Source of the DNA: Roseateles toxinivorans
GTDB lineage: Bacteria; Pseudomonadota; Gammaproteobacteria; Burkholderiales; Burkholderiaceae_C
Direction of reading: 5' to 3'
Length of the DNA stretch: 32,225 bases
Assembly (NCBI GenBank): GCA_945898095.1
Contig: CAMDHE010000053.1
Location: 1-32,225, forward strand
Below, piece after piece: positions 1-7,307 of this stretch. The notes under the pieces were generated by a model. It was not told the origin of the DNA, ran no database searches, and saw nothing but the letters and a program-made list of their open reading frames with translations. A program made the position numbers and the translations under genes. Numbering within the stretch: the stretch's first letter is position 1; each line of letters opens with the position of its first letter.

Positions 1-98
1 TGATGCTCGAGGTGGCCAGCGGCCGCAAGAAGACCTGGGCCGAACATTGGAAGCTGCACAACGCCCTGGTGCTGTTCAATCCGGCGCCAGTGACCTGA
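1..98 (+). CDS. C-terminal end of a UxaA/GarD-family sugar-acid dehydratase (partial)
   Basis: Only the last 31 or so codons are present; the frame is open from the window edge and stops at 96-98. The tail contains [12 protein letters not shown] and ends in FNPAPVT. An 'ASG..T..E' stretch followed by a short hydrophobic end resembles the C-termini of altronate/galactarate dehydratases, which remove water from a sugar acid. In this neighbourhood such an enzyme would act either on altronate (isomerase pathway, giving KDG) or on galactarate made by the uronate dehydrogenase and lactonase nearby. The fragment is too short to choose between these, and the family call itself rests on pattern memory. 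Confidence 0.5.
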   Translation, partial: MLEVASGRKKTWAEHWKLHNALVLFNPAPVT

Positions 99-239
99 GC
101 AGGCGACGGCGCAAGGCGCTCGCCGGTCCGAGCGTGGAAAGTCAACGCCCCCCGGCTCCCTAAAGTCGACTGAGCGGCTCAAGCCGGTAACATGCCGGAA
201 GCACCCCGAATCCGCGGCAAGAGCAACAGGAAAAATCAC

Positions 240-1208
240 ATGAAACTGGTCAGTTTTATAGCAAATAGCAGCACCCGCATCGGCGTTATCGATGGCGATG
301 AATTGGTCGACCTGCTGGCCGTGCATGGCCAGGAGGCCTGCTTTGATTCAGCCCAACTGGCCTCACTCGGCGACATGATTTCGCTGATCGCCAACTGGGA
401 CAGCGTCAAGGCGGCAGTGGGCCATTGCGTCGCCAGCAGCGCACAAAAAGGCATTGGCCGCCAGCCACTGGCCAGCGCCAAGCTGGCCGCACCGCTGATG
501 CCGAGCACCATCCTGTGTTCGGGCAGCAACTACCTGAGCCACAACAAGGAAAAAGCCAATGCCGACACCAGCGGTCGCGAGCCCGAATTCTTCGTCAAGA
601 CCAGCGATTGCGTGATCGGGCCAGGGCAGCCCATCGTGCTCGACCGCAGACTGACCAACAAGCTCGACGGCGAAGTGGAACTGGCGATCGTGATCGGCAA
701 GGCCGGCCGCCATATCCCGGTTGATCAAGCGCTTGACCATGTGTTCGGCTACACCATCGTCAACGATGTCACCGCCCGCGACCGCCAAGTGCGCCCGCGT
801 CCTGATGGGTCCTACTGGTACGAACTCGGCCGCGGCAAGGTGTTCGACGGTAGCGCGCCGATCGGGCCTTGCATCGCCACGGCTGACGAAGTCGGCGACC
901 CGCAACAGCTGATGGTCAAGTCATGGGTCAACGGTGAGCTGCGGCAGATTTCCAGCACCTCGCAAATGATCTGGACCTGTGCCGAACTGATCCATTTCTT
1001 CTCGATCAACATGACCTTGCAGCCCGGCACCGTGATCATCACCGGCACGCCCAGCGGCACCGCCTGGTCGACCGACAAGAGCCTTGGCGGCAACTGGTCA
1101 GGTGTCGATGGCATGGTGCCCGCCACCGGCTACCTCAAGGGCGGCGACGTGATCACTTGCGAGTTGTCGAAAGTCGGCCAACTCGAGAACCCGGTCGTCG
1201 AAGGCTGA
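240..1208 (+). CDS. Fumarylacetoacetate hydrolase (FAH) family protein
   Basis: This 322-residue cytoplasmic enzyme starts at the ATG at 240, preceded by ACAGGAAAA; an in-frame ATG at 192 has no comparable ribosome site. The FAH fold is indicated by GSNYLSHNKEKA (about 95-106), the metal-binding ExE in DGEVELAIVIG (Glu145, Glu147), the third ligand Asp176 in NDVTARDRQVR, and ITGTPSGT near 267-274. Family members are hydratases, decarboxylases or C-C hydrolases of 2-keto acids such as 2-oxohept-3-enedioate or 2,4-diketo-3-deoxy sugar acids. It lies 141 bases after the sugar-acid dehydratase on the same strand, so a role in processing a 2-keto-3-deoxy sugar acid is plausible. The substrate cannot be read from the sequence. 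Confidence 0.88.
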   Translation: MKLVSFIANSSTRIGVIDGDELVDLLAVHGQEACFDSAQLASLGDMISLIANWDSVKAAVGHCVASSAQKGIGRQPLASAKLAAPLMPSTILCSGSNYLSHNKEKANADTSGREPEFFVKTSDCVIGPGQPIVLDRRLTNKLDGEVELAIVIGKAGRHIPVDQALDHVFGYTIVNDVTARDRQVRPRPDGSYWYELGRGKVFDGSAPIGPCIATADEVGDPQQLMVKSWVNGELRQISSTSQMIWTCAELIHFFSINMTLQPGTVIITGTPSGTAWSTDKSLGGNWSGVDGMVPATGYLKGGDVITCELSKVGQLENPVVEG

Positions 1209-1264
1209 GCGGGCCCACAGATCTGCCGCGCCCACAGGCCGGCAGGTTTTCGACAGCATGTCGA

Positions 1265-1489
1265 TCAATGGCCAGCAGTCGGGTCCGTGACGATGGCCCA
1301 GGCTTCACGCGGCGAGACGATGCGCATGGCCGAGGTGGTCAATTGCAGTTCGTTCCAGCTCAAAACCCGCTTGTCTCCGGTGACAAAAAGATCGATCCCC
1401 GATGCTGCTGCAGCGGCCACCAGACGCCTGTCGTTGTCAGCTGCCGGTTCATCGACATCAGCAATCAATTGCGCCACCCGCCATTCAGC
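1265..1489 (-). pseudogene. C-terminal remnant of a PIN-domain protein
   Basis: Between the FAH gene and the lactonase gene, the minus strand is open and encodes about 75 residues with the second half of a PIN ribonuclease domain: acidic DND, then AAAASGIDLFVTGDKRVL and MRIVSPREAW, stopping at 1265. 'D.fVTGD..LL' followed by 'I.(T/S)P.ef' is the usual end of VapC-like toxins. No N-terminal half is seen. Upstream the frame only runs as a shadow of the lactonase gene, whose stop is at 1485, and the first catalytic Asp region is missing. I read it as a truncated toxin gene. It fills the otherwise empty 1209-1484 gap. Confidence 0.6.
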
Positions 1490-2486
1490 CGGCGCCCTGC
1501 ACGTTGACGTAGATGGCGTAAAGCGAGTGGCTGCTGGCCATGAAGAGCCGGTTCCGACGCTCGCCGCCAAAACAAAGGTTGGCACAGCGCTCGGGCAAAT
1601 GGATATGTCCGATTGCCAGCCCTTGCGGATTGAAGACACGTACGCCGTCGAGCAAAGCCGGCGATGCACCTTGACGCCCGTCGCTGCCCCAGCCACACCA
1701 GATATTGCCGTCCATGTCGACGGCGATACCGTCAAGGGCACCAGCGCCTTCGGCATCGATCTGCCGGCGTTTGTTCGAGAGCTGGCCGTCGACAGCCAAG
1801 TCGTAGGCCCAGACCAGCCGGCTGGGTGCAGCGCGACTTTCAACCACATAGAGCACTGATTCGTCAGGCGAAAAGGCCAGGCCGTTAGGGCCGGCCAGAT
1901 CGGTGATCACCTGATGCAGCGCGCCGCTATCGGGGTCGATCCGATAGACCGCCTGCGGCAGCTCGGAGGCGGCCGGTTCGCCCTCCCACCAGCCGTGGAT
2001 GCCGAACGGGGGATCGGTGAACCAGATGCTGCCGTCGCGCTGGCAGACGATGTCATTCGGTGAGTTCAGGCGTTTGCCGTCAAAGCGATCGGCCAGCACG
2101 GTGATGCTGCCATCGATCTCGGTACGGGTGACGCGCCGTGTCAGATGCTCGCAGGCCAGCAGCCGACCCTGACGGTCGCGCGCCAGGCCATTGGCCTGAT
2201 TCGACGGCTCACGGAAACTGCTTACCGAGCCCGATGCCTCGTCCCAGCGCAGGATGCGGTTGCCAGGGATGTCGCTCCAGAGCAAGCAGTGGTGGTCGCC
2301 GAACCACTGCGGCCCCTCGGACCAGCGGCAGCCGCTGGCAAGTTGTTCGACGCTGCTGCTGTAGACCCGGTATTTCAAGAACTCAGGCTCAAGCACCTCG
2401 ACCGCCGAGTCAGGGTAGCGGCTGTTCGGAGAAAACGAGATGTGTGGAGCGTTGGGCATGGCCAGAGTTTGACTGAGTTCGCTCAT
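1485..2486 (-). CDS. SMP-30/gluconolactonase family sugar lactonase (probable aldarolactone lactonase)
   Basis: The product has 333 residues and starts at ATG 2486, which overlaps the stop of the upstream dctM remnant as ATGA. The six-bladed beta-propeller lactonase signature is clear: WSEGPQW (metal ligand Glu57), SPNDIV (Asn143/144), [10 protein letters not shown] (Asn201) and LDGIAVD (Asp252). Family enzymes hydrolyse sugar lactones using a divalent metal. Next to uronate dehydrogenase the natural substrate would be the galactaro- or glucarolactone it produces, as for the UxuL-type lactonases of other proteobacteria. That assignment is inferred from context. There is no obvious signal peptide, so a cytoplasmic location is expected. 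The start at 2486 has only a weak ribosome site, consistent with former translational coupling. Confidence 0.85.
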   Translation of the reverse strand: MSELSQTLAMPNAPHISFSPNSRYPDSAVEVLEPEFLKYRVYSSSVEQLASGCRWSEGPQWFGDHHCLLWSDIPGNRILRWDEASGSVSSFREPSNQANGLARDRQGRLLACEHLTRRVTRTEIDGSITVLADRFDGKRLNSPNDIVCQRDGSIWFTDPPFGIHGWWEGEPAASELPQAVYRIDPDSGALHQVITDLAGPNGLAFSPDESVLYVVESRAAPSRLVWAYDLAVDGQLSNKRRQIDAEGAGALDGIAVDMDGNIWCGWGSDGRQGASPALLDGVRVFNPQGLAIGHIHLPERCANLCFGGERRNRLFMASSHSLYAIYVNVQGAG

Positions 2487-2645
2487 TTGAGCAGCAAATC
2501 GGGAAGCCACATCGCGAAGCCGGGCACATAAGTCACCAGCATCAGCGTGCCGACCAGTGAAGCATGGGTGGTGACATTGAGCGCGTAGTCGGCGGCATTG
2601 CCCTCCTTCTTCATCTGCGGAATCAGCAATCTGCAAGCAGATAGG
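2483..2645 (-). pseudogene. Remnant of a TRAP transporter large permease (DctM) gene, C-terminal end
   Basis: Upstream of the lactonase gene, a short open frame ends in a hydrophobic helix, [17 protein letters not shown], which is typical of the extreme C-terminus of DctM permeases. It is preceded by IPQMKKEG and YALNVTTHASLVGTLM, resembling an internal DctM segment. Only about 55 recognisable residues remain out of the roughly 430 expected, so the gene is a deletion remnant, possibly an internal segment fused to the tail. Its TGA overlaps the lactonase ATG (ATGA), showing that an intact dctM once stood directly upstream. TRAP systems commonly import uronates, so this may mark a lost galacturonate importer. 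The 5' limit is approximate. Confidence 0.65.
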
Positions 2646-2701
2646 GTAGGGTCGGTGGCGATGATTGCTCCTCGGGTCGGGCCTTGGGTTGATCGGTCCA
2701 A

Positions 2702-3523
2702 TCAGGACATGCCGAACGGGCCGAACCCCAGGAAACTGCCGCCCTGCAGCAGATTGGGCAATGCCTTTGGATCAGGACTGACCAGGATATGGCCGATGCG
2801 GTCACGGTAAGCCTCGGCGTTGTCCTGCGGTTGGTAGCCGATGCGGGCCCATTCGGCATCCGCGTCGTACCAGCGTTGGCTGTTGGCGCTGACGCCATAG
2901 ACCACCAAAGCGCCCACGTCGACCGCCGTGAGTGCTGCCAGCACCAAGCGCACCAGGTCGGCATGGCTGAGCCAGGATGACAGCGCGCGCCGGTCCGGCG
3001 GTTCAGCTGTGGCCGTGCCGATACGCAAGCTCACGGTCTCGATGCCATAGCGGTGGAAGTACAACTGGGCCGTCGCCTCGCCGAACAACTTGCTGACGGC
3101 ATAGTTGCCGTCGGGACGGGCGGACTGCGTGGCCGAGACCCGGTCTTCGATGTCATAGCAACCGGTGACATGGTTTGAACTGGCGAACACCACCCGCCGC
3201 ACGCCGTTCAGGCGTGCCGCCTCGTAGAGGTTGTGCACACCCCGGATATTGGCTTGCAGGATGGGCTCGAACGGCCCTTCGAAAGACACGCCGCCAAAAT
3301 GCACCACCGCGTCGATGCCGGCCATCAATCCCATCACCGCTGAGCCATCGGCCAGATCGCAGGGACTGGCCTCGACCAGACCTCGCGCATCCAGCGCGCC
3401 CACCAAGTCGGACAAAACCAGCTTCTGACAGGCTTGTCGCAATGGCGCCGCAAGCACCAGGCCAAGCGCGCCGGCCGCACCTGTCAGGAGCAGATTTTCA
3501 AAAGGTCTGGAAGCAATTGTCAT
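2702..3523 (-). CDS. udh: Uronate dehydrogenase
   Basis: This 273-residue short-chain/epimerase-type NAD-dependent dehydrogenase oxidises D-galacturonate or D-glucuronate to the aldarolactone in the cytoplasm. Seen in the sequence are the Rossmann loop TGAAGALG (14-21), CDLAD near 55, HFGG near 75, SSNHVTG (115-121), the catalytic pair YAVSK (Tyr141, Lys145), LSSWLSH near 181-187 and DNAEAYR near 234. These match the characterised Agrobacterium-type uronate dehydrogenases (about 265 residues) throughout. It is divergent from kdgK across a 106-base intergenic region with a KdgR-like palindrome. Downstream on the same strand come the dctM remnant and the lactonase, which would use its product. 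The ATG at 3523 lacks a good ribosome site. Confidence 0.92.
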   Translation of the reverse strand: MTIASRPFENLLLTGAAGALGLVLAAPLRQACQKLVLSDLVGALDARGLVEASPCDLADGSAVMGLMAGIDAVVHFGGVSFEGPFEPILQANIRGVHNLYEAARLNGVRRVVFASSNHVTGCYDIEDRVSATQSARPDGNYAVSKLFGEATAQLYFHRYGIETVSLRIGTATAEPPDRRALSSWLSHADLVRLVLAALTAVDVGALVVYGVSANSQRWYDADAEWARIGYQPQDNAEAYRDRIGHILVSPDPKALPNLLQGGSFLGFGPFGMS

Positions 3524-3588
3524 CGCGAAAAATTGGGGGGAACAAGCGGTTCAGGATCTACCCGCTGAGCAAGGATTCTGAAGGTCAG

Positions 3589-3594
3589 TAGAAT
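3589..3594 (+). promoter_or_regulatory. Possible -10 element of the kdgK promoter
   Basis: TAGAAT at 3589-3594 matches five of six bases of the sigma-70 -10 consensus. It lies 35 bases before the kdgK ATG and ends just before the KdgR-like palindrome. The best -35 candidate (CTGAGC at 3565-3570, 18-base spacer) is poor. The assignment is based only on sequence and position. Confidence 0.35.
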
Positions 3595-3596
3595 AT

Positions 3597-3613
3597 CAAA
3601 ACATTGTTTCATT
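3597..3613. promoter_or_regulatory. KdgR-like operator between udh and kdgK
   Basis: The 17 bases CAAAACATTGTTTCATT contain the perfect inverted repeat AAACA-T-TGTTT (3599-3609) and the complete right half TTGTTTCATT of the enterobacterial KdgR box (GAAACATTGTTTC core). Only the first core base differs (A for G). It lies 17 bases before the kdgK ATG, just downstream of a possible -10, and about 75 bases from the udh start, so a repressor here could block either divergent gene. A close KdgR homologue is encoded at 20585-21403 in the same window. Confidence 0.7.
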
Positions 3614-3629
3614 TTTTTCAGGGTATTCC

Positions 3630-4580
3630 ATGACCAGACCCTTCCGGGTGGTTTCCTTCGGCGAGTGCATGCTCGAATTACAAGGTCAGGCCTTTGGCAC
3701 CATGCAGCAGAGCTACGGCGGAGACAGCTTCAATACAGCCGTCTACTTGGCACGTTGCGGCCGTCGCCAGGGTCTGCAGGTGGATTACGCCACGGCGCTC
3801 GGCGATGACAGCATGAGCGATGGTTTGCTGGTTCGCTGGCACGATGAAGGCCTCGGCTTGGGGCTGGTACGCCGGATCGCCGGCAAGCTGCCAGGCTTGT
3901 ATCTGATCGAAGTTGATGCCAAGGGCGAAAGGCATTTCAGCTACTGGCGCGGGCAGAGCGCAGCGCGCGACTATTTCGACTTCGGGGCCGGACTCACGCC
4001 ACTGGAAACACAGATCGACAACATTGATGCGCTTTACCTCAGCGGCATCAGCCTGGCCATCCTGCCACCCGAGGGGCGTGAGCGCCTGGCCGAATTGGCT
4101 CGCCGCTTGCGTGAGCGTGGGGCGATGGTGGTTTTTGACAACAATTACCGGCCGCGCTTGTGGCGCGATGCCAAAGACGCAAAAGCCGCCTTCAGTCAGA
4201 TGCTGACCCATGCCAGCTTGGCCCTGTTGACGCTTGACGATGAGATGGCTCTGTGGGGCGATGCCGGCTCGCCTGCGGCGGCCCTGGAACGCGCCTTGGC
4301 CACAAACTGCCCCGAAGTGGTGGTCAAGCACGGCGCCCAAACCACCTGGGTGCGCAGCGAAGGTCTGGCTCCGATTGCTGTGCCCACCGAACCGGTAGCG
4401 CTGGTCGTGGACACCACCGCCGCCGGCGATTCGTTCGCGGGCGCCTACCTGGCAGCGCGCATCTCGGGTCTGACGCCAGCGCTGGCAGCAGCAGCAGGCA
4501 ACCGTCTGGCGGCAAGGGTGGTGCAGCACCGCGGCGCGGTGATCCCGGTCGAGGCCATGGCCGATCTGCTGCGTCCCTGA
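3630..4580 (+). CDS. kdgK: 2-keto-3-deoxygluconokinase
   Basis: This 316-residue PfkB/ribokinase-family sugar kinase phosphorylates 2-keto-3-deoxygluconate (KDG) with ATP to KDPG, the step where the KduI/KduD route enters central metabolism. The N-terminus has GECMLEL (11-17) and YGGDSFNTAVYLAR (29-42), typical of KdgK. The C-terminus has the PfkB anion-hole and catalytic motif DTTAAGDSF (261-269, catalytic Asp267). The length is normal for KdgK (about 310). The start at 3630 follows CAGGG at a usable distance. It is the sole plus-strand gene here, divergent from udh and convergent with ygjV 15 bases after its stop. The KdgR-like box directly upstream suggests induction by KDG. Confidence 0.93.
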   Translation: MTRPFRVVSFGECMLELQGQAFGTMQQSYGGDSFNTAVYLARCGRRQGLQVDYATALGDDSMSDGLLVRWHDEGLGLGLVRRIAGKLPGLYLIEVDAKGERHFSYWRGQSAARDYFDFGAGLTPLETQIDNIDALYLSGISLAILPPEGRERLAELARRLRERGAMVVFDNNYRPRLWRDAKDAKAAFSQMLTHASLALLTLDDEMALWGDAGSPAAALERALATNCPEVVVKHGAQTTWVRSEGLAPIAVPTEPVALVVDTTAAGDSFAGAYLAARISGLTPALAAAAGNRLAARVVQHRGAVIPVEAMADLLRP

Positions 4581-4595
4581 GCCGTCGGCAGCCAG

Positions 4596-5111
4596 TCAGC
4601 CAGGGTGTTCGCGCCAGCGCCAGATCGTCCGCAGGTTTGACAAGGCCAGGCAGGCCTCCAGCAGGCTGCCTCCGATCGAGCCGACCGCTAGATTGTTGAC
4701 CAGCCACAACAGCGTGCCGAGCAGCATCCAGGCCCGCATGCGCCGCCCATGCATGAAGAACAATGCGGTGGTGCCGATGCACGAGGCCGCGATCGGCAGC
4801 AGTGATTGCCAACCCTCGGCCAGCCAAACACCACAGGCCAGGCTCAAGGCCACGAAACACAGGCCCAATGCCGGCCGCCGCCCGCGCAGCGAAGCCAGCG
4901 AACGCAGCATCGACACCGCCGTGCTCGCCACTGCCGTGGCTTGCCCCAGCAGCGCGAAATGCAGGATGTAAGCGCCGCATTCGGCTGCCATAAACAGCTT
5001 GAAGCGGCGGTCGTTGGTCTGGGCGAAGCAAGCCATGCCGAGGACAAAAGCCGCGTAGCCGCTCAGTTGGGTGGGGCTCAAAAGCCAAGCCAAGTCAGGT
5101 GCAATGGTCAT
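4596..5111 (-). CDS. ygjV: YgjV family inner membrane protein
   Basis: This 171-residue hydrophobic protein has about five to six predicted membrane segments separated by short basic loops (for example NDRRFK, GRRP, HGRRMR), ending in NLRTIWRWREHPG. The pattern and length match the YgjV (Imp-YgjV) family, which has no established function. In Escherichia coli ygjV sits beside the uxaC-uxaA galacturonate genes. Its presence here, among uronate genes of a different lineage, supports a functional link to uronate metabolism, possibly transport, but that is inference. It follows the esterase-lyase gene on the minus strand, and a 33-codon ORF lies between them. Its own ribosome site is weak, so coupling to upstream translation is possible. 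Confidence 0.75.
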   Translation of the reverse strand: MTIAPDLAWLLSPTQLSGYAAFVLGMACFAQTNDRRFKLFMAAECGAYILHFALLGQATAVASTAVSMLRSLASLRGRRPALGLCFVALSLACGVWLAEGWQSLLPIAASCIGTTALFFMHGRRMRAWMLLGTLLWLVNNLAVGSIGGSLLEACLALSNLRTIWRWREHPG

Positions 5112-5196
5112 CGGGCGGGTTTGGATTCAGCCAATGCACGGGGTCCATGCCCAGCACCGCTTCGCCGAGCAAGAGTCGGCGTAAGCGCTTCTTCAT
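5095..5196 (-). CDS. Small ORF (33 codons) coupled to the esterase-lyase gene
   Basis: The ATG at 5196 overlaps the stop of the upstream esterase-pectate lyase gene as ATGA. The frame reads MKKRLRRLLLGEAVLGMD and ends in PPDDHCT at 5095. It overlaps the first codons of ygjV in another frame and stops 16 bases past the ygjV start. The N-terminus is basic (five Lys/Arg in the first seven residues) and the rest has no recognised domain. It could be a real small protein, a coupling device that carries ribosomes to the poorly initiated ygjV, or chance. It fills the 81-base gap between the two genes. Confidence 0.3.
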   Translation of the reverse strand: MKKRLRRLLLGEAVLGMDPVHWLNPNPPDDHCT

Positions 5197-7223
5197 CGAC
5201 GCTGTCGGTCAAACAGCGATGCCCAGCCGGCCATCGGGCTCATATCGGCCTGCCGCCAGTTGCCTGTGTCGAACGCCAGCCTTGTCGCCGCATAGCGCGG
5301 GTAGCCGCGGGCAGCGCCGTCGCGTTCGCTGTCGATGATCTTGCCGCGACCCTCGGCCACATCCGAGAGTAGTTTGAAGTCGATCGGGTCTCGGTCCCAA
5401 GGTCTGGCGCCAGCAGTCAGAGGCAGCGCCTGTTCCAATTCCTGCACCGGCAGCACGCGAAAATCGGGCGGCAGATAGGGCGTCTGCGGCTTGATGATGC
5501 GGGCGGTGCTCTGGGTATAGCTGCCGGTCTGCGCGACCGGCTGGCCGACACCGTCCACCGCCAGGTTGTCCTGCAGATGCAGTTCCAGATCGCCCTGGCC
5601 GCCGAGCGCGAACAGCGGCGTATTGCCCTTGGTGTCGGGGCCATGCCGCAGCACATTGGCCACCAGCGCCAGCTTGCCGGTCAGGAAGGGGTAGCCCACC
5701 CACTCATGCGCCACCAGGTTGTAATGCACGGCCTTGGCGCCTGGGTTGTAGATCAGGTTGTTGACCATCGCCGCCTGTACGCCACCTTTGAAAAGCGCAT
5801 TGCGCTCGCGGTTTGAGGCGTAGACATTGCCAAGCAGCAGGATGCCGGTGGCGTTGTCATGAATCAGGCTGCCCTTGGAATGCTCACCCTTTTCATGCAC
5901 CGAATCGCTCAAGCCCTCATAGATCAGGTTGTTGCTGTAGGTGATGTCATGCGAGGTGTTGCGGCGCCAAGCCTCGACATCGGCGCCCTTGAAGCGCGGT
6001 CCGCTGATCGACAGGTTCTCGTCGCTGGCCCAGGAAAAACTGCAATGGTCGACGATCACCTGATGGGCCGAACCGGTGGTCGAGATGCCGTCCATGTCTT
6101 TGCCGCTGCGCTTGGCTTGGCCGGCCTCGCCAGGGCGGAACATCAGGTGTTGCACGATCACATCATGCGTGGCGATTTTGGTTTCGCCACGGATCAAGGT
6201 GATGCCAGGGTGCGGTGCAGTCTGGCCGGCAATGGTGATGAACGGTTGGCGGATGGCCAGGCCCTGGTTGTCAAGGTCGATGACTCCGCCGACCTCGAAA
6301 ACGACGGTGCGCGCACCGCTGCCGGTCACAGCTTCGCGCAGCGAGCCAGGCCCTGCGCCCTGCAGGTTGGTGACTTTGACGGTGCGCCCACCGCGCCCGC
6401 CGATCGTCCCGACTGCCCAGCCTGGTACATCGTAGGTAGCGCGGTTGAGTCCCGGCCAGGCGGTCTGAGCCCCGAGGCTGGCGCAATCCGGCCCGGGAAG
6501 AAAGGCTTCGCGAAACGCGGGCAGCTGTTCGGCCAGGATTTTCGCCATCAAATCGGCAAAGATGCAGGCGCCCTTGGCGCCCAGATGGGTGCGGTCGAAG
6601 CCGTTGCTCCCACCTTTTTCAGGCTCGCCGGCTGCGGGTGGTGGCGCCATCGCCAGCGTATCGGCCTCGGCATTGCCCATGGTCTGGACTGCTGCAGCGC
6701 TGAGCGCATTCAGGTCGATGAGCGGCACCTGTTCTGCTTTGGCGACCGCCCGCGCGGCATCAGCCCAACCCGACAGATCGTTTTGCAACGCAGCGCCTTT
6801 GAAGCTGCGACGCGTCAGCGGTGTGACCAGCACGGGACGGCCGCCCGCCGCCCGCACATCGGCCACATAACGCGCCAGGTTCTGAGGAAATTCGGTTGCC
6901 AGATCGGTCGATCGGCCCAGTTTGCCAGGTTGGTCGTTATGGCCGAACTGGATCAATACATAGTGGTTGACGCCGACCGGGCCGGCTTTCAGTCTTGCCA
7001 GCACCCGATCCCAGAGTCCCTCGCTGCGATAGCTGGCGCTACTGCGCCCGCCACGCGCCAGGTTCAGGCAGGCCAGCGCGGGATCCATCCGCTGGCACAG
7101 CGCGTCGCCATAGCCGGTGCGCGGGCCCATCGTTGAATCACCTACCAGCAACAAGGCCGCTGGTGCCGCCTCAACGGCCGCTGCCGCTAAAAGCAGCGCA
7201 GCTGCCATGGTGAAAATTTTCAC
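5193..7223 (-). CDS. Secreted bifunctional rhamnogalacturonan acetylesterase-pectate lyase
   Basis: The 676-residue protein has two catalytic domains. Residues 1-20 are a signal peptide. Residues 22-240 are an SGNH esterase of the rhamnogalacturonan acetylesterase type: GDST (nucleophile Ser30), NLARGGRS near 54, FGHND (93-97) and DRTHLG (Asp210, His213). Residues 253-676 are a right-handed beta-helix pectate lyase-like domain: GGRGG near 275, GPGSLREAV (291-299), MDGIS (377-381), VDHCSFSWASDENLSI (391-406) and NNLIYNPG (488-495). Deacetylation by the first domain would expose pectin to the second. The start is GTG 7223, chosen because AGAAGGG lies at the right spacing; an ATG five codons later is an alternative. 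It lies 84 bases downstream of the TonB receptor gene on the same strand, so the two are probably cotranscribed. The PL family number is uncertain (PL1-like). Confidence 0.85.
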   Translation of the reverse strand: MKIFTMAAALLLAAAAVEAAPAALLLVGDSTMGPRTGYGDALCQRMDPALACLNLARGGRSSASYRSEGLWDRVLARLKAGPVGVNHYVLIQFGHNDQPGKLGRSTDLATEFPQNLARYVADVRAAGGRPVLVTPLTRRSFKGAALQNDLSGWADAARAVAKAEQVPLIDLNALSAAAVQTMGNAEADTLAMAPPPAAGEPEKGGSNGFDRTHLGAKGACIFADLMAKILAEQLPAFREAFLPGPDCASLGAQTAWPGLNRATYDVPGWAVGTIGGRGGRTVKVTNLQGAGPGSLREAVTGSGARTVVFEVGGVIDLDNQGLAIRQPFITIAGQTAPHPGITLIRGETKIATHDVIVQHLMFRPGEAGQAKRSGKDMDGISTTGSAHQVIVDHCSFSWASDENLSISGPRFKGADVEAWRRNTSHDITYSNNLIYEGLSDSVHEKGEHSKGSLIHDNATGILLLGNVYASNRERNALFKGGVQAAMVNNLIYNPGAKAVHYNLVAHEWVGYPFLTGKLALVANVLRHGPDTKGNTPLFALGGQGDLELHLQDNLAVDGVGQPVAQTGSYTQSTARIIKPQTPYLPPDFRVLPVQELEQALPLTAGARPWDRDPIDFKLLSDVAEGRGKIIDSERDGAARGYPRYAATRLAFDTGNWRQADMSPMAGWASLFDRQRR
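7210..7223. repeat. 14-base perfect palindrome over the start codon of the esterase-lyase gene
   Basis: GTGAAAATTTTCAC at 7210-7223 is a perfect palindrome that includes the GTG start and the next three codons. It may be a chance product of the Lys-Ile-Phe codons, or it could affect initiation. It does not resemble the KdgR box. Confidence 0.35.
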
Positions 7224-7307
7224 AGCGGCCCTTCTGCCTGGCTTGCAGTTAACGCCGGCGCCGACACGATGAAGTCCTGCCGATCAGCCGGCGCTCAATG
7301 GCAGCGA

